A stretch of DNA of 64,000 bases from an uncultured Phycisphaerales bacterium (GCA_949373145.1 CASICI010000002.1:1-64000); one strand, 5' to 3'; shown: positions 1 through 9,217, numbered from the stretch's first letter. Notes: generated from the letters alone by a model not told the origin. Program-made: numbers and translations.

Positions 1-1515
1 ATGTTTTGGCTCGCGAAGCCGGAGCCTTCAGTCTTCTGGTGGCTCCCGATACGGATCTCGAGACCCTTCGTTGGTTGTCTCCCAAGGGTGTGATCCTTTC
101 CGGTGGTCCTTCGAGTGTTCATGAGGCTGGTGCGCCCTCGTGTGATCCGGGGGTTCTCGATCTCGGTGTGCCTGTCCTTGGGATCTGTTACGGCATGCAG
201 CTCGGCTGCCAGCTGCTCGGCGGCCACCGTCGAGCCCGTTCGCCAGTACACGTGAGTACGGGCGCGCCCAGCTCGACATCGAGTCGACTCGGACGGGCTT
301 CTCGGCGGGCATTCCCGCTCGCTGACCTCGGTCTGGATGAGCCACGGTGATCAGGTGACGGGGCTGGGTCCGACGCCTTCGACCGTCGCTCGCGCACGAC
401 CGACGACCTGTCCCTACGCCGCGGTCCGGCACCGGGACACTTCCTTTCTGGGGCGTGCAGTTCCACCCCGAAGTCACCCACACGCCGCACGGCGTCGACA
501 TCCTCCGAGGAACTTCCTCTTCGGCATCTGCGGATGTGCAGCGGCAGTTGGCGGATGAGCGAGTACCTCGACGCCGAGTGCGCGCAGGGTGAAGGCGCAG
601 GTCGGTGACGGCCGAGTGATCTGCGGCCTCTCCGGCGGCGTGGACAGTCCTCGGTGGTGGCGGCGCTTGCTTCAGCGTCGCGCGATCGGAGACCGGCTCA
701 CCTGCATCTTCGTGGACAACGGCCTTCTGAGAAAGAACGAACGTGAACTCGTGGAACGAACGTTCCGCGGTCATTTCGACATCGACCTTCGCGTCATCGA
801 CGCGTCCGAGGACTTCCTGAAGGACCTCGCAGGGGTGTCGGATCCACAGGAGAAACGGCGTCTGATCGGACATCGTTTCATCAAGGTCTTCCAGCAGGCG
901 GCCGAGGAGGTCGAGGGCGGTGTGCGCTTCCTCGCACAAGGCACCCTCTACCCCGACGTCATCGAAAGCGGGCAGTCGCTTGCCGGCACCGCCGCGAACA
1001 TCAAGCTGCATCACAACGTCGGCGGGCTTCCCGAAGAACTCGGGTTCGAGCTCGTCGAGCCGCTGCGTGACCTCTTCAAGGATGAAGTGCGCGCCCTGGG
1101 CGAGGTTCTGGGTCTTCCCGCCTCGATCGTCTGGCGACATCCGTTCCCCGGGCCCGGTCTCGCGGTTCGCGTGCTCGGAGACATCACTCAGGACAAACTC
1201 GATCTGCTTTGCGACTGCGATGAGATCCTGCTCGAGGAGATCGTCGCCAACGAACTCTATCGCTCGACCAATCAGGTCTTCGCCGTCCTTCTTCCCGTCC
1301 GTTCGGTCGGGGTGATGGGGGATGGTCGCACCTACGAGTCGGTGGTCGCGATTCGTGCGGTCGAGACTCAGGACTTCATGACCGCCGATTGGGCGCGCAT
1401 TCCCTACGACGTGCTCGCCTCGATCTCGAACCGAATCATCAACGAAGTCAACGGCGTCAATCGCGTCGTCTACGACATCTCGTCGAAGCCACCCGCCACC
1501 ATCGAGTGGGAGTGA
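1..1515 (+). CDS. guaA: GMP synthase (glutamine-hydrolysing), 5' end cut off, frameshifted
   Basis: GuaA turns XMP, glutamine and ATP into GMP, the last step of guanine nucleotide synthesis in the cytoplasm. The class I amidotransferase part shows the nucleophile motif GICYGMQ near 181-201 and the His motif GVQFHPEV at 452-475. The ATP-pyrophosphatase part shows LSGGVDS at 628-648, and the protein ends in the GuaA signature [17 protein letters not shown] followed by the conserved IEWE terminus. The three blocks lie in three different reading frames (first codons at 3, 452 and 589), so at least two net frameshifts interrupt the gene, plus a likely compensating pair just after the P-loop, where the expected GVDSS reads GVDSP. 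GuaA is close to essential, so I read these as base-call errors, not a pseudogene. The first codons lie upstream of the window. Confidence 0.9.
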
Positions 1516-1617
1516 ATCGGCAGGCGAGATGTCAGGAACGTGTCGTTTTCCGGTCTCGCTTGATTCGTTCCCTGGATCGTTGCCAGCTTGATTGATGTGG
1601 CGGTGGAAGGGTCGTTC

Positions 1618-2760
1618 CTAGAATCCGGGAAGGTCGTCCCGTCGGAAGCTCGTCCTGGTGATCATCAGTTCGAGCGTCTGTGCGACCAGATCGATCTCAC
1701 GTTCCCGCAGTTGATCGTGGAAGGGGAGACTGATCGCCCGGTCCGCGGCTCGTTGCGCGACCGGCCAGGACTGTCCTTCGAGGATGGTGGGGGCGATCGA
1801 GTGCTGGGCCAGTTCGATCAGCGGGTCACCGATGATGTCGTGGCGTGACAGCCCCTCGATGATCTCGTCCCGTTCCTCGACCGAGAATCGGTCGCTGAGC
1901 CGGACCAGCATTCGGCTCCAGCCCATCTGGACGCCTTCGGGGGCGGTCTGAACGATCAGGTCCGAATGTCCACTCAAGGCTCTGATGTAACTGCCGGCCA
2001 TTTCCGCGCGCCGTGCGATCACGGAATCCAGTTTGCCGAGTCTGACCAGCCCGAGTGCGGCTCTGACATCATCCAGCGGCGCGTCATATCCCGGGGCATT
2101 CGAGGCAAGGCGACCGTTCGGCCCGATCGCTCGTCGGCCGTTTCGGAGGTCACGGAGCAAGGCATCGAGGTGATCGTCATGGGTGAGAATCAGGCCGCCG
2201 CTTTCCGTCGAAAGTGAGCTCGCCGGGCCAAGGTCGATGACCGCCATGCGTCCGAATCGTGCCGACCGTTCGCCGCGGATGGTGCCGCCGATCGAGGGGC
2301 CCACGATTTCGATCATCGGCAATTCCGATCGCGTCGCCAGGGCTGAAAGTTCATCCATCCCTGCGGGGCAGCCCAGTGCCGAACTTGCCACCATCACCCT
2401 GGTGCGTTCACTGATGGCCGCTTCCGCATCTTCGACGCGCATGCAGAGGGTTCTGGGGTCGACATCGATCGCGAGAACCGTGGCGCCGAGTCTTTGTGCT
2501 CCAGCTGCGGCCGAACGGGCACCGATGGCGGGCAGAATGACTTCGTCACCCGGGCCGATTCCAGTGGCCGCCAGGGCCAGTTCGATCGCGATGCCGCCCG
2601 AGGTGGCACTGATGCAGCAGGTCCTGTCAAAGGCCGCCGCTGCCGCTTCCTCGAACGCCTCCACCGTGGCGTTGGTTTTCGATCGGCGAAGCAAATGTGA
2701 AATCCCCGCGAACTCTTCCGCGGTGATCCCTGTTCTCGTCAGTGAGATTTCCTCGCCCAC
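1618..2760 (-). CDS. DegT/DnrJ/EryC1/StrS-fold protein without PLP lysine
   Basis: The 380-residue protein has the fold and landmarks of the DegT/StrS sugar aminotransferases: the cofactor phosphate-binding stretch SATSGGIAIELAL (about residues 51-63), then GIGPGDEVILPAI (67-79), and the usual C-terminal half. In active members the Asp that holds the pyridine nitrogen sits in a VIEDAAQ-like motif; here it reads MIEIVGPS (about 149-156). The catalytic Lys of the SxxxxKxxxxGEGG motif is replaced: GPASSLSTESGG (178-189) has Ser where Lys is expected. Both key residues are absent while the fold is kept, so a transaminase role is unlikely; a binding, regulatory or dehydratase-like role is possible. 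The start is GTG at 2760, with GGAG about 10 bases upstream. It lies 70 bases downstream of the HEAT-repeat gene and may share its transcript. No partner sugar genes are nearby. Confidence 0.75.
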   Translation of the reverse strand: MGEEISLTRTGITAEEFAGISHLLRRSKTNATVEAFEEAAAAAFDRTCCISATSGGIAIELALAATGIGPGDEVILPAIGARSAAAGAQRLGATVLAIDVDPRTLCMRVEDAEAAISERTRVMVASSALGCPAGMDELSALATRSELPMIEIVGPSIGGTIRGERSARFGRMAVIDLGPASSLSTESGGLILTHDDHLDALLRDLRNGRRAIGPNGRLASNAPGYDAPLDDVRAALGLVRLGKLDSVIARRAEMAGSYIRALSGHSDLIVQTAPEGVQMGWSRMLVRLSDRFSVEERDEIIEGLSRHDIIGDPLIELAQHSIAPTILEGQSWPVAQRAADRAISLPFHDQLREREIDLVAQTLELMITRTSFRRDDLPGF

Positions 2761-2830
2761 TTGGCACTACTCCGTTTTCATCTACGCCCTGAAGTCGAGA
2801 TCTCGACCTGGGACCGTTTGAGTGTTTGCG

Positions 2831-4333
2831 TCAGTCGCTCGTGATGAGTTTCTGGATCGCACGATCTGAATTTCCCGTTCTTTTCAACCAGGCCCAGGCC
2901 GCGATCGCTCTGATCGAGGGGTCGACCCGGCCGCCTCCCGAGGCGATGGTCTGGAGTTCCTTCATCTGCTTGTCATTCATGACTTCATCGGACAATGCAC
3001 GGATCACCAATGAAATTGACTGAATCGTCGTGTTCGGGTTGTCCGCAAAGAGCACGGCATCGGTCTTCGCGGACTCATTGCTTGAATTCATCAGGCCGAG
3101 GAGTGCGAATTCAGCCAGAATCCTCTGGTCGGACTTCGCGATGCGTCTGAGCATGCCTTGGAGTTCCGGTGAGCGACTGTCGGCCATGTTGGTGACCACT
3201 CGCCCCGCACTCGGCTGCAGTCTCGGGTCCTGCAAGGCCTGAGACAGCACCGTCATCCAGATGGCTTCCGCAGTCTCCGGAGTGCAGTGGTCGGCGAGTG
3301 CGAGCACCGCCTGCAGTGAAAGCGGATGTTTCACGTCGAGAAGATTCCGTGCGTGTGGCAGCAGTTCCACGCCCTGTCCGAAGGCTTCACCCACATCGGC
3401 GAGTCGTTCATTCAGAAGCCGGCCATCCCTCGTCGACGCCCAGTCCGGTGTGCGCAGACCTCGTTCCAACGCGGCAGTGGCCAGCCGCGATCTGTCGCCG
3501 GCGGCAGCGGCATTCTCAACCGAGGTCTTCCAGATCTCGAGACCTTCGGGACAGTCACAGGCCAGCGCCGCGTCCGCGGCTGCCAGACGCAGGCTTCGAA
3601 CGAAATCAGTGTCGGCGGTGGCGTGGCTGAGAAATGGAAGCCCTTCCTTGCTCGGATGCCAGTCGGCGAAATCGATGATTGCAGTCCCCACGAGGACTTT
3701 CGTCTGGGTGTCCAGCTGGTTGAAATCGTCGAGTTCCTTTTTCAGAGGCTCATCTTCAGCGATCTCCGCGAGCAGAAGCGAGGCGATCGCTCGTGTGGCG
3801 GCATCCTCGCGCTTTGTGAGCGGCCGAATCCGAGTCGCCTGTTCATCGTCATTCTTCAGGCTGATGATGTGCCCCACGAGCATCAGCCGCTCGACGTCCG
3901 AGAGTTCCTCGAGTTCGAAAATGGCCTGTGCCTGATCGAGTTCAAGCAAGTCGAGGTCGATCAGTGCCGAAATTCCGATCAGGCGCTCTCTTTGGTTGAA
4001 GCGTGACAGGATCGGTGCCAGTTCGAGGCCTCTCTCCGAGTTCAATTCGGTGAGTGCAAGCAGTGCGTCGATTCTCAAGAGAGGTTGCTTGGAGTCCAGG
4101 AGATCCCTGAACAGCGGGGCCAGCCTCGGATCCTGAAGCTGACGCAGTGCCAGCAGAATCTTGTGGTTCGAACCGTCTCTGGTGGGAGCGATCGCACTTT
4201 TCATGGCCCGAACCGACGACTCGAAGGGGTCCACCTCAATGTAATTCTGACCCTGAGCCGGGGTGCCGAAGAGGATGCAGGCGACACTCAGAACGAGTGA
4301 TGACAGTACGAAACGTTGACCATGTTCAGACAT
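2831..4333 (-). CDS. secreted HEAT-like repeat protein
   Basis: The 500-residue protein starts with a signal peptide (hydrophobic core LSSLVLSVACILF, likely cleavage after GTPAQG near residue 28). The rest is a series of amphipathic helix pairs of the HEAT type, for example ILLALRQLQDPRLAPLFRDL and LLRIDALLALTELN, with no catalytic motif that I can see. Such proteins are protein-binding scaffolds, and the signal peptide puts this one in the periplasm or outside. Its start is 37 bases after the dnaA stop on the same strand, so it may be co-transcribed with dnaA, although export does not fit a role in replication. The family is common among Planctomycetota as uncharacterised secreted proteins. 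Function unknown. Confidence 0.75.
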   Translation of the reverse strand: MSEHGQRFVLSSLVLSVACILFGTPAQGQNYIEVDPFESSVRAMKSAIAPTRDGSNHKILLALRQLQDPRLAPLFRDLLDSKQPLLRIDALLALTELNSERGLELAPILSRFNQRERLIGISALIDLDLLELDQAQAIFELEELSDVERLMLVGHIISLKNDDEQATRIRPLTKREDAATRAIASLLLAEIAEDEPLKKELDDFNQLDTQTKVLVGTAIIDFADWHPSKEGLPFLSHATADTDFVRSLRLAAADAALACDCPEGLEIWKTSVENAAAAGDRSRLATAALERGLRTPDWASTRDGRLLNERLADVGEAFGQGVELLPHARNLLDVKHPLSLQAVLALADHCTPETAEAIWMTVLSQALQDPRLQPSAGRVVTNMADSRSPELQGMLRRIAKSDQRILAEFALLGLMNSSNESAKTDAVLFADNPNTTIQSISLVIRALSDEVMNDKQMKELQTIASGGGRVDPSIRAIAAWAWLKRTGNSDRAIQKLITSD

Positions 4334-4370
4334 GACTCAAGTGTACACCAGCCCACCCTGACGCAACCGA

Positions 4371-6074
4371 CTACCTTCGACTACATCTCTTCGAGACGTC
4401 GTATTTCAACTGCTCGACCAATTCCCGAAGGGTGATTTCGGCATCATCGGGAAGTGGCAGGGGGCGGGGGGTGTAGTTCTCGTCACCCATGGCGGCTTCA
4501 GCGGCTGCCAGGTCGGCTTCGATTCGCCGGGCGGCGGTGTGCACCGTCGAGTGGTTCTCCCGTCCCAGCCCTCGTGCGATCTCGGGGAAGCTGAGCGTGG
4601 TCAAGGATCTGGCGAGGTGGACGACCAGGCTTCGGGCAAGCACGACGCGTCGGTGACGCCCTCGTCCGAGGAGTTCATCGGGTTCGATGCCCAGTCGCTG
4701 ACACACCGAATCGATGATCTCACCCAGTCGCACCGGCGTACGAGGGCCCGGTGCACTCTCACCTTCGAACATCTGCTCGACCATGATCGCTCCGACGGCG
4801 CCTCCCCGAGCGCCATCCAGGCGGCGAAGTGCGGCCAGTTTCATCAGGGCACCGTTGAGTTCACGAACGGACCCACTGAATCGTCCAGCCAGAAGGCGGG
4901 CGGCGGCCTCGGTCAACTGAAGATCCCGTTCTTCCGCCAGGCGACGGACGAGTTCTTCGCGCATCTGTATGTCCGGGCGTCCGATTCGAACGACCATGCC
5001 CGAGAGGAATCGACTCGTGAGCGAGGCGCTGAATCGACCGATCTGACGGGGGTGTTCATCCGAGGCCAGAACGATGGAGGCCCCACTGAGGTTGATGGCA
5101 TCGAGCGTGTGCAGGAATTCATTCTGCGTCGCCGTCTTGTTGCTCAGAAAATGGATGTCATCGATGGCGAGAAGGTCGAGCTGGCGGATGCGATTTCTGA
5201 AGCTGTCGATCTTTCCTCCACGAACCGCGGCGATGTATTCATTGGTGAATTCCTCCCCGGTCACGTAGCGAACACGTCGACTGCTGATGGCATTCTTCGA
5301 AGCGCGAATCCTCTGCTCGATCACACCTTGAAGGAGATGGGTCTTTCCAATGCCGCATTCACCGTGGAGAAACAGCATCTTTGGCGCGGCTTCATGCTCC
5401 TCGGCCATCGAAAGCGAGGCCTGGTAGGCAAGTCTGTTCGAGCCTCCGATGACGAAGCTCTGCAGTTGACGCAGCATCTGGCGTCGGTCGTTCGAGCGTC
5501 TTCTGCTTCGCGGCCCGTAGCGCTGGACGTCTTCCTGGCTGGGGGCGTGCGCCGAGGATCTCGAGCGGGGCCCACGTGCGTCGGCATCACCCTGACCGCC
5601 ATTGGCGGTCTCCACCGGGGGGGTCGAATTGGGTGTGGTCTCACCTTGCTGGCCGTCGATGCCGTCACGACGAAAGACTTCGGGTGCGACATGAAGACCC
5701 ACCGAAGCACCGGTTCCGAGAGTCTCACGAGCCACGGCTTCGAGGTCCTCGCCGAAATGGCGACGGATCCAATCCGCCACGAACTGACTTTGAGCCGCCA
5801 CCTCGATCCGGGTGCCCGTGATCTCGATCTTGGTGGTGTGGTCGAACCACATTCCAAATCGGTGCTTGCCGATTCGGTCCACGAGGCGATCTGAAAAGAG
5901 GTCCTTGCTGTCCTGCGTGCTTTCAAAGGAGCGTCGCGGAGCTCGTTGGTCCTCGGCTGCATGCTGAGCGAGCCCGGTGAGTCTGCTTCGAGGCGTGGTG
6001 GAGGTCTGGTAGTCGGTTCGGGTCGTTCGCTGCATCGGGTTCGTTTCTCGAGAGGGATCGGGTCGAGAGAGCAT
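4371..6074 (-). CDS. dnaA: chromosomal replication initiator DnaA
   Basis: DnaA is the AAA+ ATPase that binds DnaA boxes and melts the origin. Counting from the ATG at 6074, residues about 60-130 form the N-terminal domain (the helicase-loader interaction part), followed by a low-complexity linker to about residue 200. The AAA+ core has Walker A GECGIGKT (about 238-245) and Walker B LLAIDDIH (about 301-308), and RFLSG with SGSVRELNGAL are typical of sensor regions. The C-terminal helix-turn-helix carries GRENHSTVHTAARRI, the DnaA signature that reads DnaA boxes. An in-frame ATG at 6107 also exists, but it lies inside a 15-bp hairpin; the ATG at 6074 has AAGG five bases upstream and follows the hairpin directly, so I prefer it (567 residues). 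The HEAT and DegT-fold genes follow on the same strand. Confidence 0.92.
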   Translation of the reverse strand: MLSRPDPSRETNPMQRTTRTDYQTSTTPRSRLTGLAQHAAEDQRAPRRSFESTQDSKDLFSDRLVDRIGKHRFGMWFDHTTKIEITGTRIEVAAQSQFVADWIRRHFGEDLEAVARETLGTGASVGLHVAPEVFRRDGIDGQQGETTPNSTPPVETANGGQGDADARGPRSRSSAHAPSQEDVQRYGPRSRRRSNDRRQMLRQLQSFVIGGSNRLAYQASLSMAEEHEAAPKMLFLHGECGIGKTHLLQGVIEQRIRASKNAISSRRVRYVTGEEFTNEYIAAVRGGKIDSFRNRIRQLDLLAIDDIHFLSNKTATQNEFLHTLDAINLSGASIVLASDEHPRQIGRFSASLTSRFLSGMVVRIGRPDIQMREELVRRLAEERDLQLTEAAARLLAGRFSGSVRELNGALMKLAALRRLDGARGGAVGAIMVEQMFEGESAPGPRTPVRLGEIIDSVCQRLGIEPDELLGRGRHRRVVLARSLVVHLARSLTTLSFPEIARGLGRENHSTVHTAARRIEADLAAAEAAMGDENYTPRPLPLPDDAEITLRELVEQLKYDVSKRCSRR

Positions 6075-6109
6075 GAATGCCTTCATCCCGGTGGGATGAA
6101 GAGGCATTC
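6075..6109 (-). promoter_or_regulatory. hairpin covering the dnaA ribosome binding site
   Basis: On the minus strand the arms at 6103-6109 plus 6093-6100 and at 6082-6089 plus 6075-6081 are perfectly complementary: 7 and 8 base pairs separated by a 2-base bulge, with a 3-base loop at 6090-6092. The 3' arm contains AAGG, the best ribosome binding site for the ATG at 6074, and that start codon follows the stem directly. If the RNA folds this way, ribosome access to dnaA would be blocked until the stem opens. No T-run follows on either strand, so a terminator is unlikely. The regulatory role is inference. Confidence 0.5.
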
Positions 6110-6870
6110 GACGGTCGATGGCCGCTGGATCAGGTGCCTCGGGGCATAGGGGAGGGCAGGCAGGTCAGGCCGAATCCGGCTTGGTGCATGTCACAACCCT
6201 CGCCGCGACGGCGATGATCAACAGTCATCTTTTCGAATCCCTTCGAGAGAAGTCGGCCATTCCTCGGCATCCGGACGGTCGGTCCGGGGCTGTGGTCTGG
6301 TCATGTTCCAGGGCGAAAGTCGCCCTCGCCTGGAAATCCCTGATGCCGAGTCATTTATGCACTGCGTGGAGGCGTTTCTGCCATTGCAGTGGCGTTTCGT
6401 CGAAGCAAACCTGGACCGGTATGTGAGGTTCCCAACTGCGCGGAATTTTTACCGAGGAACGAGCGACACCTTCTGCAGCACGAAAACGTGCTGTCCGTCT
6501 TTCTCCATCGAAACCGTTGGATGGCACGAGGCCGGGTGGTTCGAGGATCGGAAGCGATGAGGCTGAGTCTGTGCATCGGACATGCCGATGCGGGTCCTTG
6601 TTTGCTGCGACGAAAACCCGCAAATGAGTCGTCGTCACCATGAAAACCGAAGCGTTTCCACATCCTTGCGGAACTCCCCGAATGTACCGCAAACAATCCT
6701 TCATGCAAGGGGGTGTTCCAAAAGTCGCTGCATGTCGTGAAGGTAAAACACCTTGTTTCGTAGTGTCTTTTAAAATCTGAATTGAGTTCTCCACCTTGCG
6801 GGGGACCCTTTGTCGATCCACTGTGGAAAACAGGTCGCGACTTGACAGCATCAAATCATGAATGACTGTT
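6110..6870. other. 761-bp gene-free region upstream of dnaA, possible origin
   Basis: I find no convincing gene here. Frames on the minus strand at 6351-6983 give a Cys/Arg/Ser-rich product without domains and overlap the end of the GNAT gene. The region is richer in A and T than its neighbours, notably at 6720-6800. It holds two sites close to the DnaA box consensus TTATCCACA: TGTGGAAAA at 6822-6830 (one mismatch on the reverse strand) and GTTTCCACA at 6654-6662 (two mismatches). Position next to dnaA and composition make it the best origin candidate in the window, but two weak boxes are thin support. The dnaA promoter must also lie here or just inside it. Confidence 0.3.
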
Positions 6871-7827
6871 TCACTTTTCGACGGCACCAAGGCTGCGTAC
6901 GAACGCGTGTCGTCTGGCCGTGCTTCGAAAGCCGAAATGTTCGTAGATTCTTCGCGCTGGCTCGTTGGCGTCGTCGACCGCAAGGACCACTGTTTTCTGA
7001 GGAGAACCGCTGATTTCTCTCAACGCATGCGCCAGCAACACCTGGCCGATGCCTCGGCCTCGAACCTCCGGTGTCAGACCGAGGTAGACGAGTTCGACGG
7101 ATTCCTTCGACTTGGACACGTTCATCATCGAAATCCCGACCGGAGCATCATCCTTCATCAGAAAGGTCCACCATTCCGGTTTGAAGATGCCTGATTTGAT
7201 GTGGCCGTCGACGACATCCGATGGTGTGCGAAGTTGTGAGAGTCCCGGACAGTCCAACGTGTCCCGGTAGGTCTCCGCGAGGAGCGCTTCCAGTCTGGTG
7301 CGGAGGTGCGGTCGATAGGTTTGAATCCCGAATTCCGGTGGAAGCTGGCCTTCTATGCGTTCCTTTCTCCTCGGAACGCTTCGCTCCATGTAGGTGAGCG
7401 TTGCGATCTTGTGCAGGCCACCGGCCTCAAACGCTTGGACTTCCAGAGGATTTTCCGGGGGAATCAGGCTCTGAGCGAGTCGGACACCCGCTTTCTTCAC
7501 GCTTCGGCAGGTGGCATCGATGACTCGTCCGGTGGTGTCGAGGTCCTGTCTTGATTTCGGCGGTGTCGCGAAGAGCATGGCGGTTCGGCCGGGGGTCAGG
7601 GTCGCCATCGCGCTGGACGTGACGGTCTGGGTCCCGTCAAAGGCGCACCAGAGGTGTTCAAGGCCCATTTTCGACCTTTCCGCGAAGGCCAGAAAGCGTC
7701 GCGCTCTTTTGGCGTCGGCCTGCAGGAGACATTGGATCGCTTCGACCATTCGTGCCGGGCCGGGCTGCGCGATCACGGGGGGTGTCGATCCCCGGCTGGC
7801 GTGTTCTGGAGAGGCCTCGTCGGTCAT
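6871..7827 (-). CDS. GNAT acetyltransferase, two tandem domains
   Basis: The 318-residue protein is about the length of two GNAT domains, arranged as in mycothiol synthase-like proteins. The C-terminal domain is clear: VYLGLTPEVRGRGIGQVLL holds the acetyl-CoA pyrophosphate loop (R/Q-x-x-G-x-G/A, here RGRGIG), followed by ANEPARRIYEHFGF, the usual motif B. The N-terminal half is divergent and may only be structural. The substrate cannot be told; small amines, thiols or protein N-termini are all possible. I place the start at the ATG at 7827, because AGGAG sits five bases upstream; an in-frame ATG at 7851 would add eight residues. The gene reads toward the dnaA upstream region. Confidence 0.75.
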   Translation of the reverse strand: MTDEASPEHASRGSTPPVIAQPGPARMVEAIQCLLQADAKRARRFLAFAERSKMGLEHLWCAFDGTQTVTSSAMATLTPGRTAMLFATPPKSRQDLDTTGRVIDATCRSVKKAGVRLAQSLIPPENPLEVQAFEAGGLHKIATLTYMERSVPRRKERIEGQLPPEFGIQTYRPHLRTRLEALLAETYRDTLDCPGLSQLRTPSDVVDGHIKSGIFKPEWWTFLMKDDAPVGISMMNVSKSKESVELVYLGLTPEVRGRGIGQVLLAHALREISGSPQKTVVLAVDDANEPARRIYEHFGFRSTARRHAFVRSLGAVEK

Positions 7828-8010
7828 CTGGCTCCTGTCCTTCAGTTCCATCTAGAGAAAGGGTAGGGAAACCACAGGGGAGGTGCTGAATCTTTCGTCA
7901 TTCGATGTCCTTTGGCGATATCATGATTCTTTCATTCCTTCACGGACAATTTCCGTCGAAGGCTCCTTCCAGCACGACGATTCTCAGGATCCTGTGAGGC
8001 CATTCGAATC

Positions 8011-8724
8011 ATGAACGACTCGATCAAGACCGCTCGTACCACCCGCATCCGCTTCAGCTGGATGTGCACTCTTCTCGGCCTGACTCTTGGCATGGCTGGT
8101 TCCATGGTTGGTGTGCTTGCGCAAGGCGCGCACGCCGGCGAGTCCGTGGCATCACGTGGCCAGGTGGATGTGTGGACGCTCGACTTCAAGCCTGGCCCCC
8201 TGCGTCTCTACGTCGATCCCATCGACGGCAGGCACTACCACTACTTCACGTACCAAGTGTTGAACCGGACGGCCGACGACAGAATGTTCGCCCCCCGTGC
8301 GGAACTCTTCACCGACAAGGGCGAGATCCTCAGATCCGGCGATGGTGTTCCCAGCGAAGTCTCCCGTCGATTGATGGGATTGCTCGCGCAGCCACTCATG
8401 GAAAACGAGAATCAGATCATCGGTGATCTTCGGCAGGGCAAGGAAAATGCTCGGGATGGCATCGTGATCTGGAAAGCCACCGATCTTGAATCGAACGAGA
8501 TGACGATCTTCGTGACCGGGCTCAGCAACGCCTTCGAGCGAGTCAAGCATCCTCTCACTCAGAAAGATGTGGTTCTGAGAAAGACGCTTCGACTTGATTA
8601 CGACACCCCCGGAAACATGGCTGATTCAGTGACTGCGGCGGCCCAGCCCGCTCGCCCTGAAGAGACCGACCGAGGGAATCAGTTTCATGCCAAGATCAGC
8701 AATGGGATCTGGATCTGGCGCTGA
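8011..8724 (+). CDS. secreted protein of unknown function
   Basis: This 237-residue protein begins with a basic stretch and a hydrophobic core (WMCTLLGLTLGMAGSMVGVLA) with a likely signal peptidase site after GAHA near residue 43, so it is exported. The mature part is soluble and mixed alpha/beta in appearance, with DVWTLDFKPGPLRLYVD at its start, a central helical stretch and the C-terminus NGIWIWR. I recognise no domain or catalytic motif. It stands alone: the GNAT gene upstream is divergent, and a UUCG hairpin separates it from rpmA. The start ATG at 8011 is the only one that keeps the whole signal peptide. Function unknown; likely lineage-specific. Confidence 0.6.
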   Translation: MNDSIKTARTTRIRFSWMCTLLGLTLGMAGSMVGVLAQGAHAGESVASRGQVDVWTLDFKPGPLRLYVDPIDGRHYHYFTYQVLNRTADDRMFAPRAELFTDKGEILRSGDGVPSEVSRRLMGLLAQPLMENENQIIGDLRQGKENARDGIVIWKATDLESNEMTIFVTGLSNAFERVKHPLTQKDVVLRKTLRLDYDTPGNMADSVTAAAQPARPEETDRGNQFHAKISNGIWIWR

Positions 8725-8726
8725 TC

Positions 8727-8746
8727 CCTGATGGTTCGCCATCAGG
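8727..8746 (+). terminator. UUCG hairpin after the secreted-protein gene
   Basis: An 8-bp perfect stem (CCTGATGG with CCATCAGG) closes on a TTCG tetraloop three bases after the stop codon. No real T-run follows (GCGGGCTTATC), so it may stabilise the mRNA end or be a weak terminator. Confidence 0.4.
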
Positions 8747-8920
8747 CGGGCTTATCCGGACCTGTTTCGGACCTTCTCGGGCGACTTCCGCCGGTTTCAT
8801 CCCCGTTTGAGTCGTCTTGCTTCGTGATTTTCGCTATACTTCCCGACCCGAAACCAATGCGGTTCGGACCTCGCCAGTTTCCATGGCGAACAGTCTTCTC
8901 GAGAACAGGAGTGCTCAACG

Positions 8921-9217
8921 ATGGCACATAAAAAGGGTCAGGGTTCTACCAAGAACGGTCGCGACTCCAATGCTCAGTTCCGCGGCGTCAAGCTCTTTGG
9001 TGGGCAGCACGCGAAGGCTGGTTCGATCATCATTCGTCAGTGTGGCACGTCCTTCAAGGCTGGGCATCAGGTCCTGCGTGGTCGTGATGACACCTTGATG
9101 GCACTGGTGCCTGGAACGGTCCGCTTTCGCGGTCGTTTCGTCGACATCGTGCCCGAAGACGAGTCAGTTCAGAAGTTCGAAGTCGTCGAACGTCAGAACG
9201 CACGTCAGCGCGCCTGA
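8921..9217 (+). CDS. rpmA: 50S ribosomal protein L27
   Basis: L27 lies near the peptidyl transferase centre of the large ribosomal subunit. The 98-residue product starts [16 protein letters not shown], which matches the conserved L27 N-terminus, followed by [19 protein letters not shown] and GTSFKAG, and it has the family's usual length. There is no N-terminal extension of the Firmicutes type that needs cleavage. obgE follows 53 bases downstream, the common order. Unusually, rplU (L21), which normally precedes rpmA, is absent: the upstream neighbour is the secreted-protein gene, and a TATACT element at 8835-8840 suggests that rpmA has its own promoter. Confidence 0.97.
   Translation: MAHKKGQGSTKNGRDSNAQFRGVKLFGGQHAKAGSIIIRQCGTSFKAGHQVLRGRDDTLMALVPGTVRFRGRFVDIVPEDESVQKFEVVERQNARQRA

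Noticed and set aside
1-1515. guaA as a decaying pseudogene
   Set aside because: All catalytic motifs are present and undamaged, the shifts are single bases, and the same pattern affects many other essential genes, so sequencing error is the better explanation.
6351-6983. Minus-strand open frame of 210 codons upstream of dnaA
   Set aside because: It overlaps the GNAT gene end, has no ribosome binding site, and its product is Arg/Ser/Thr-rich without a domain. I treat the stretch as non-coding.
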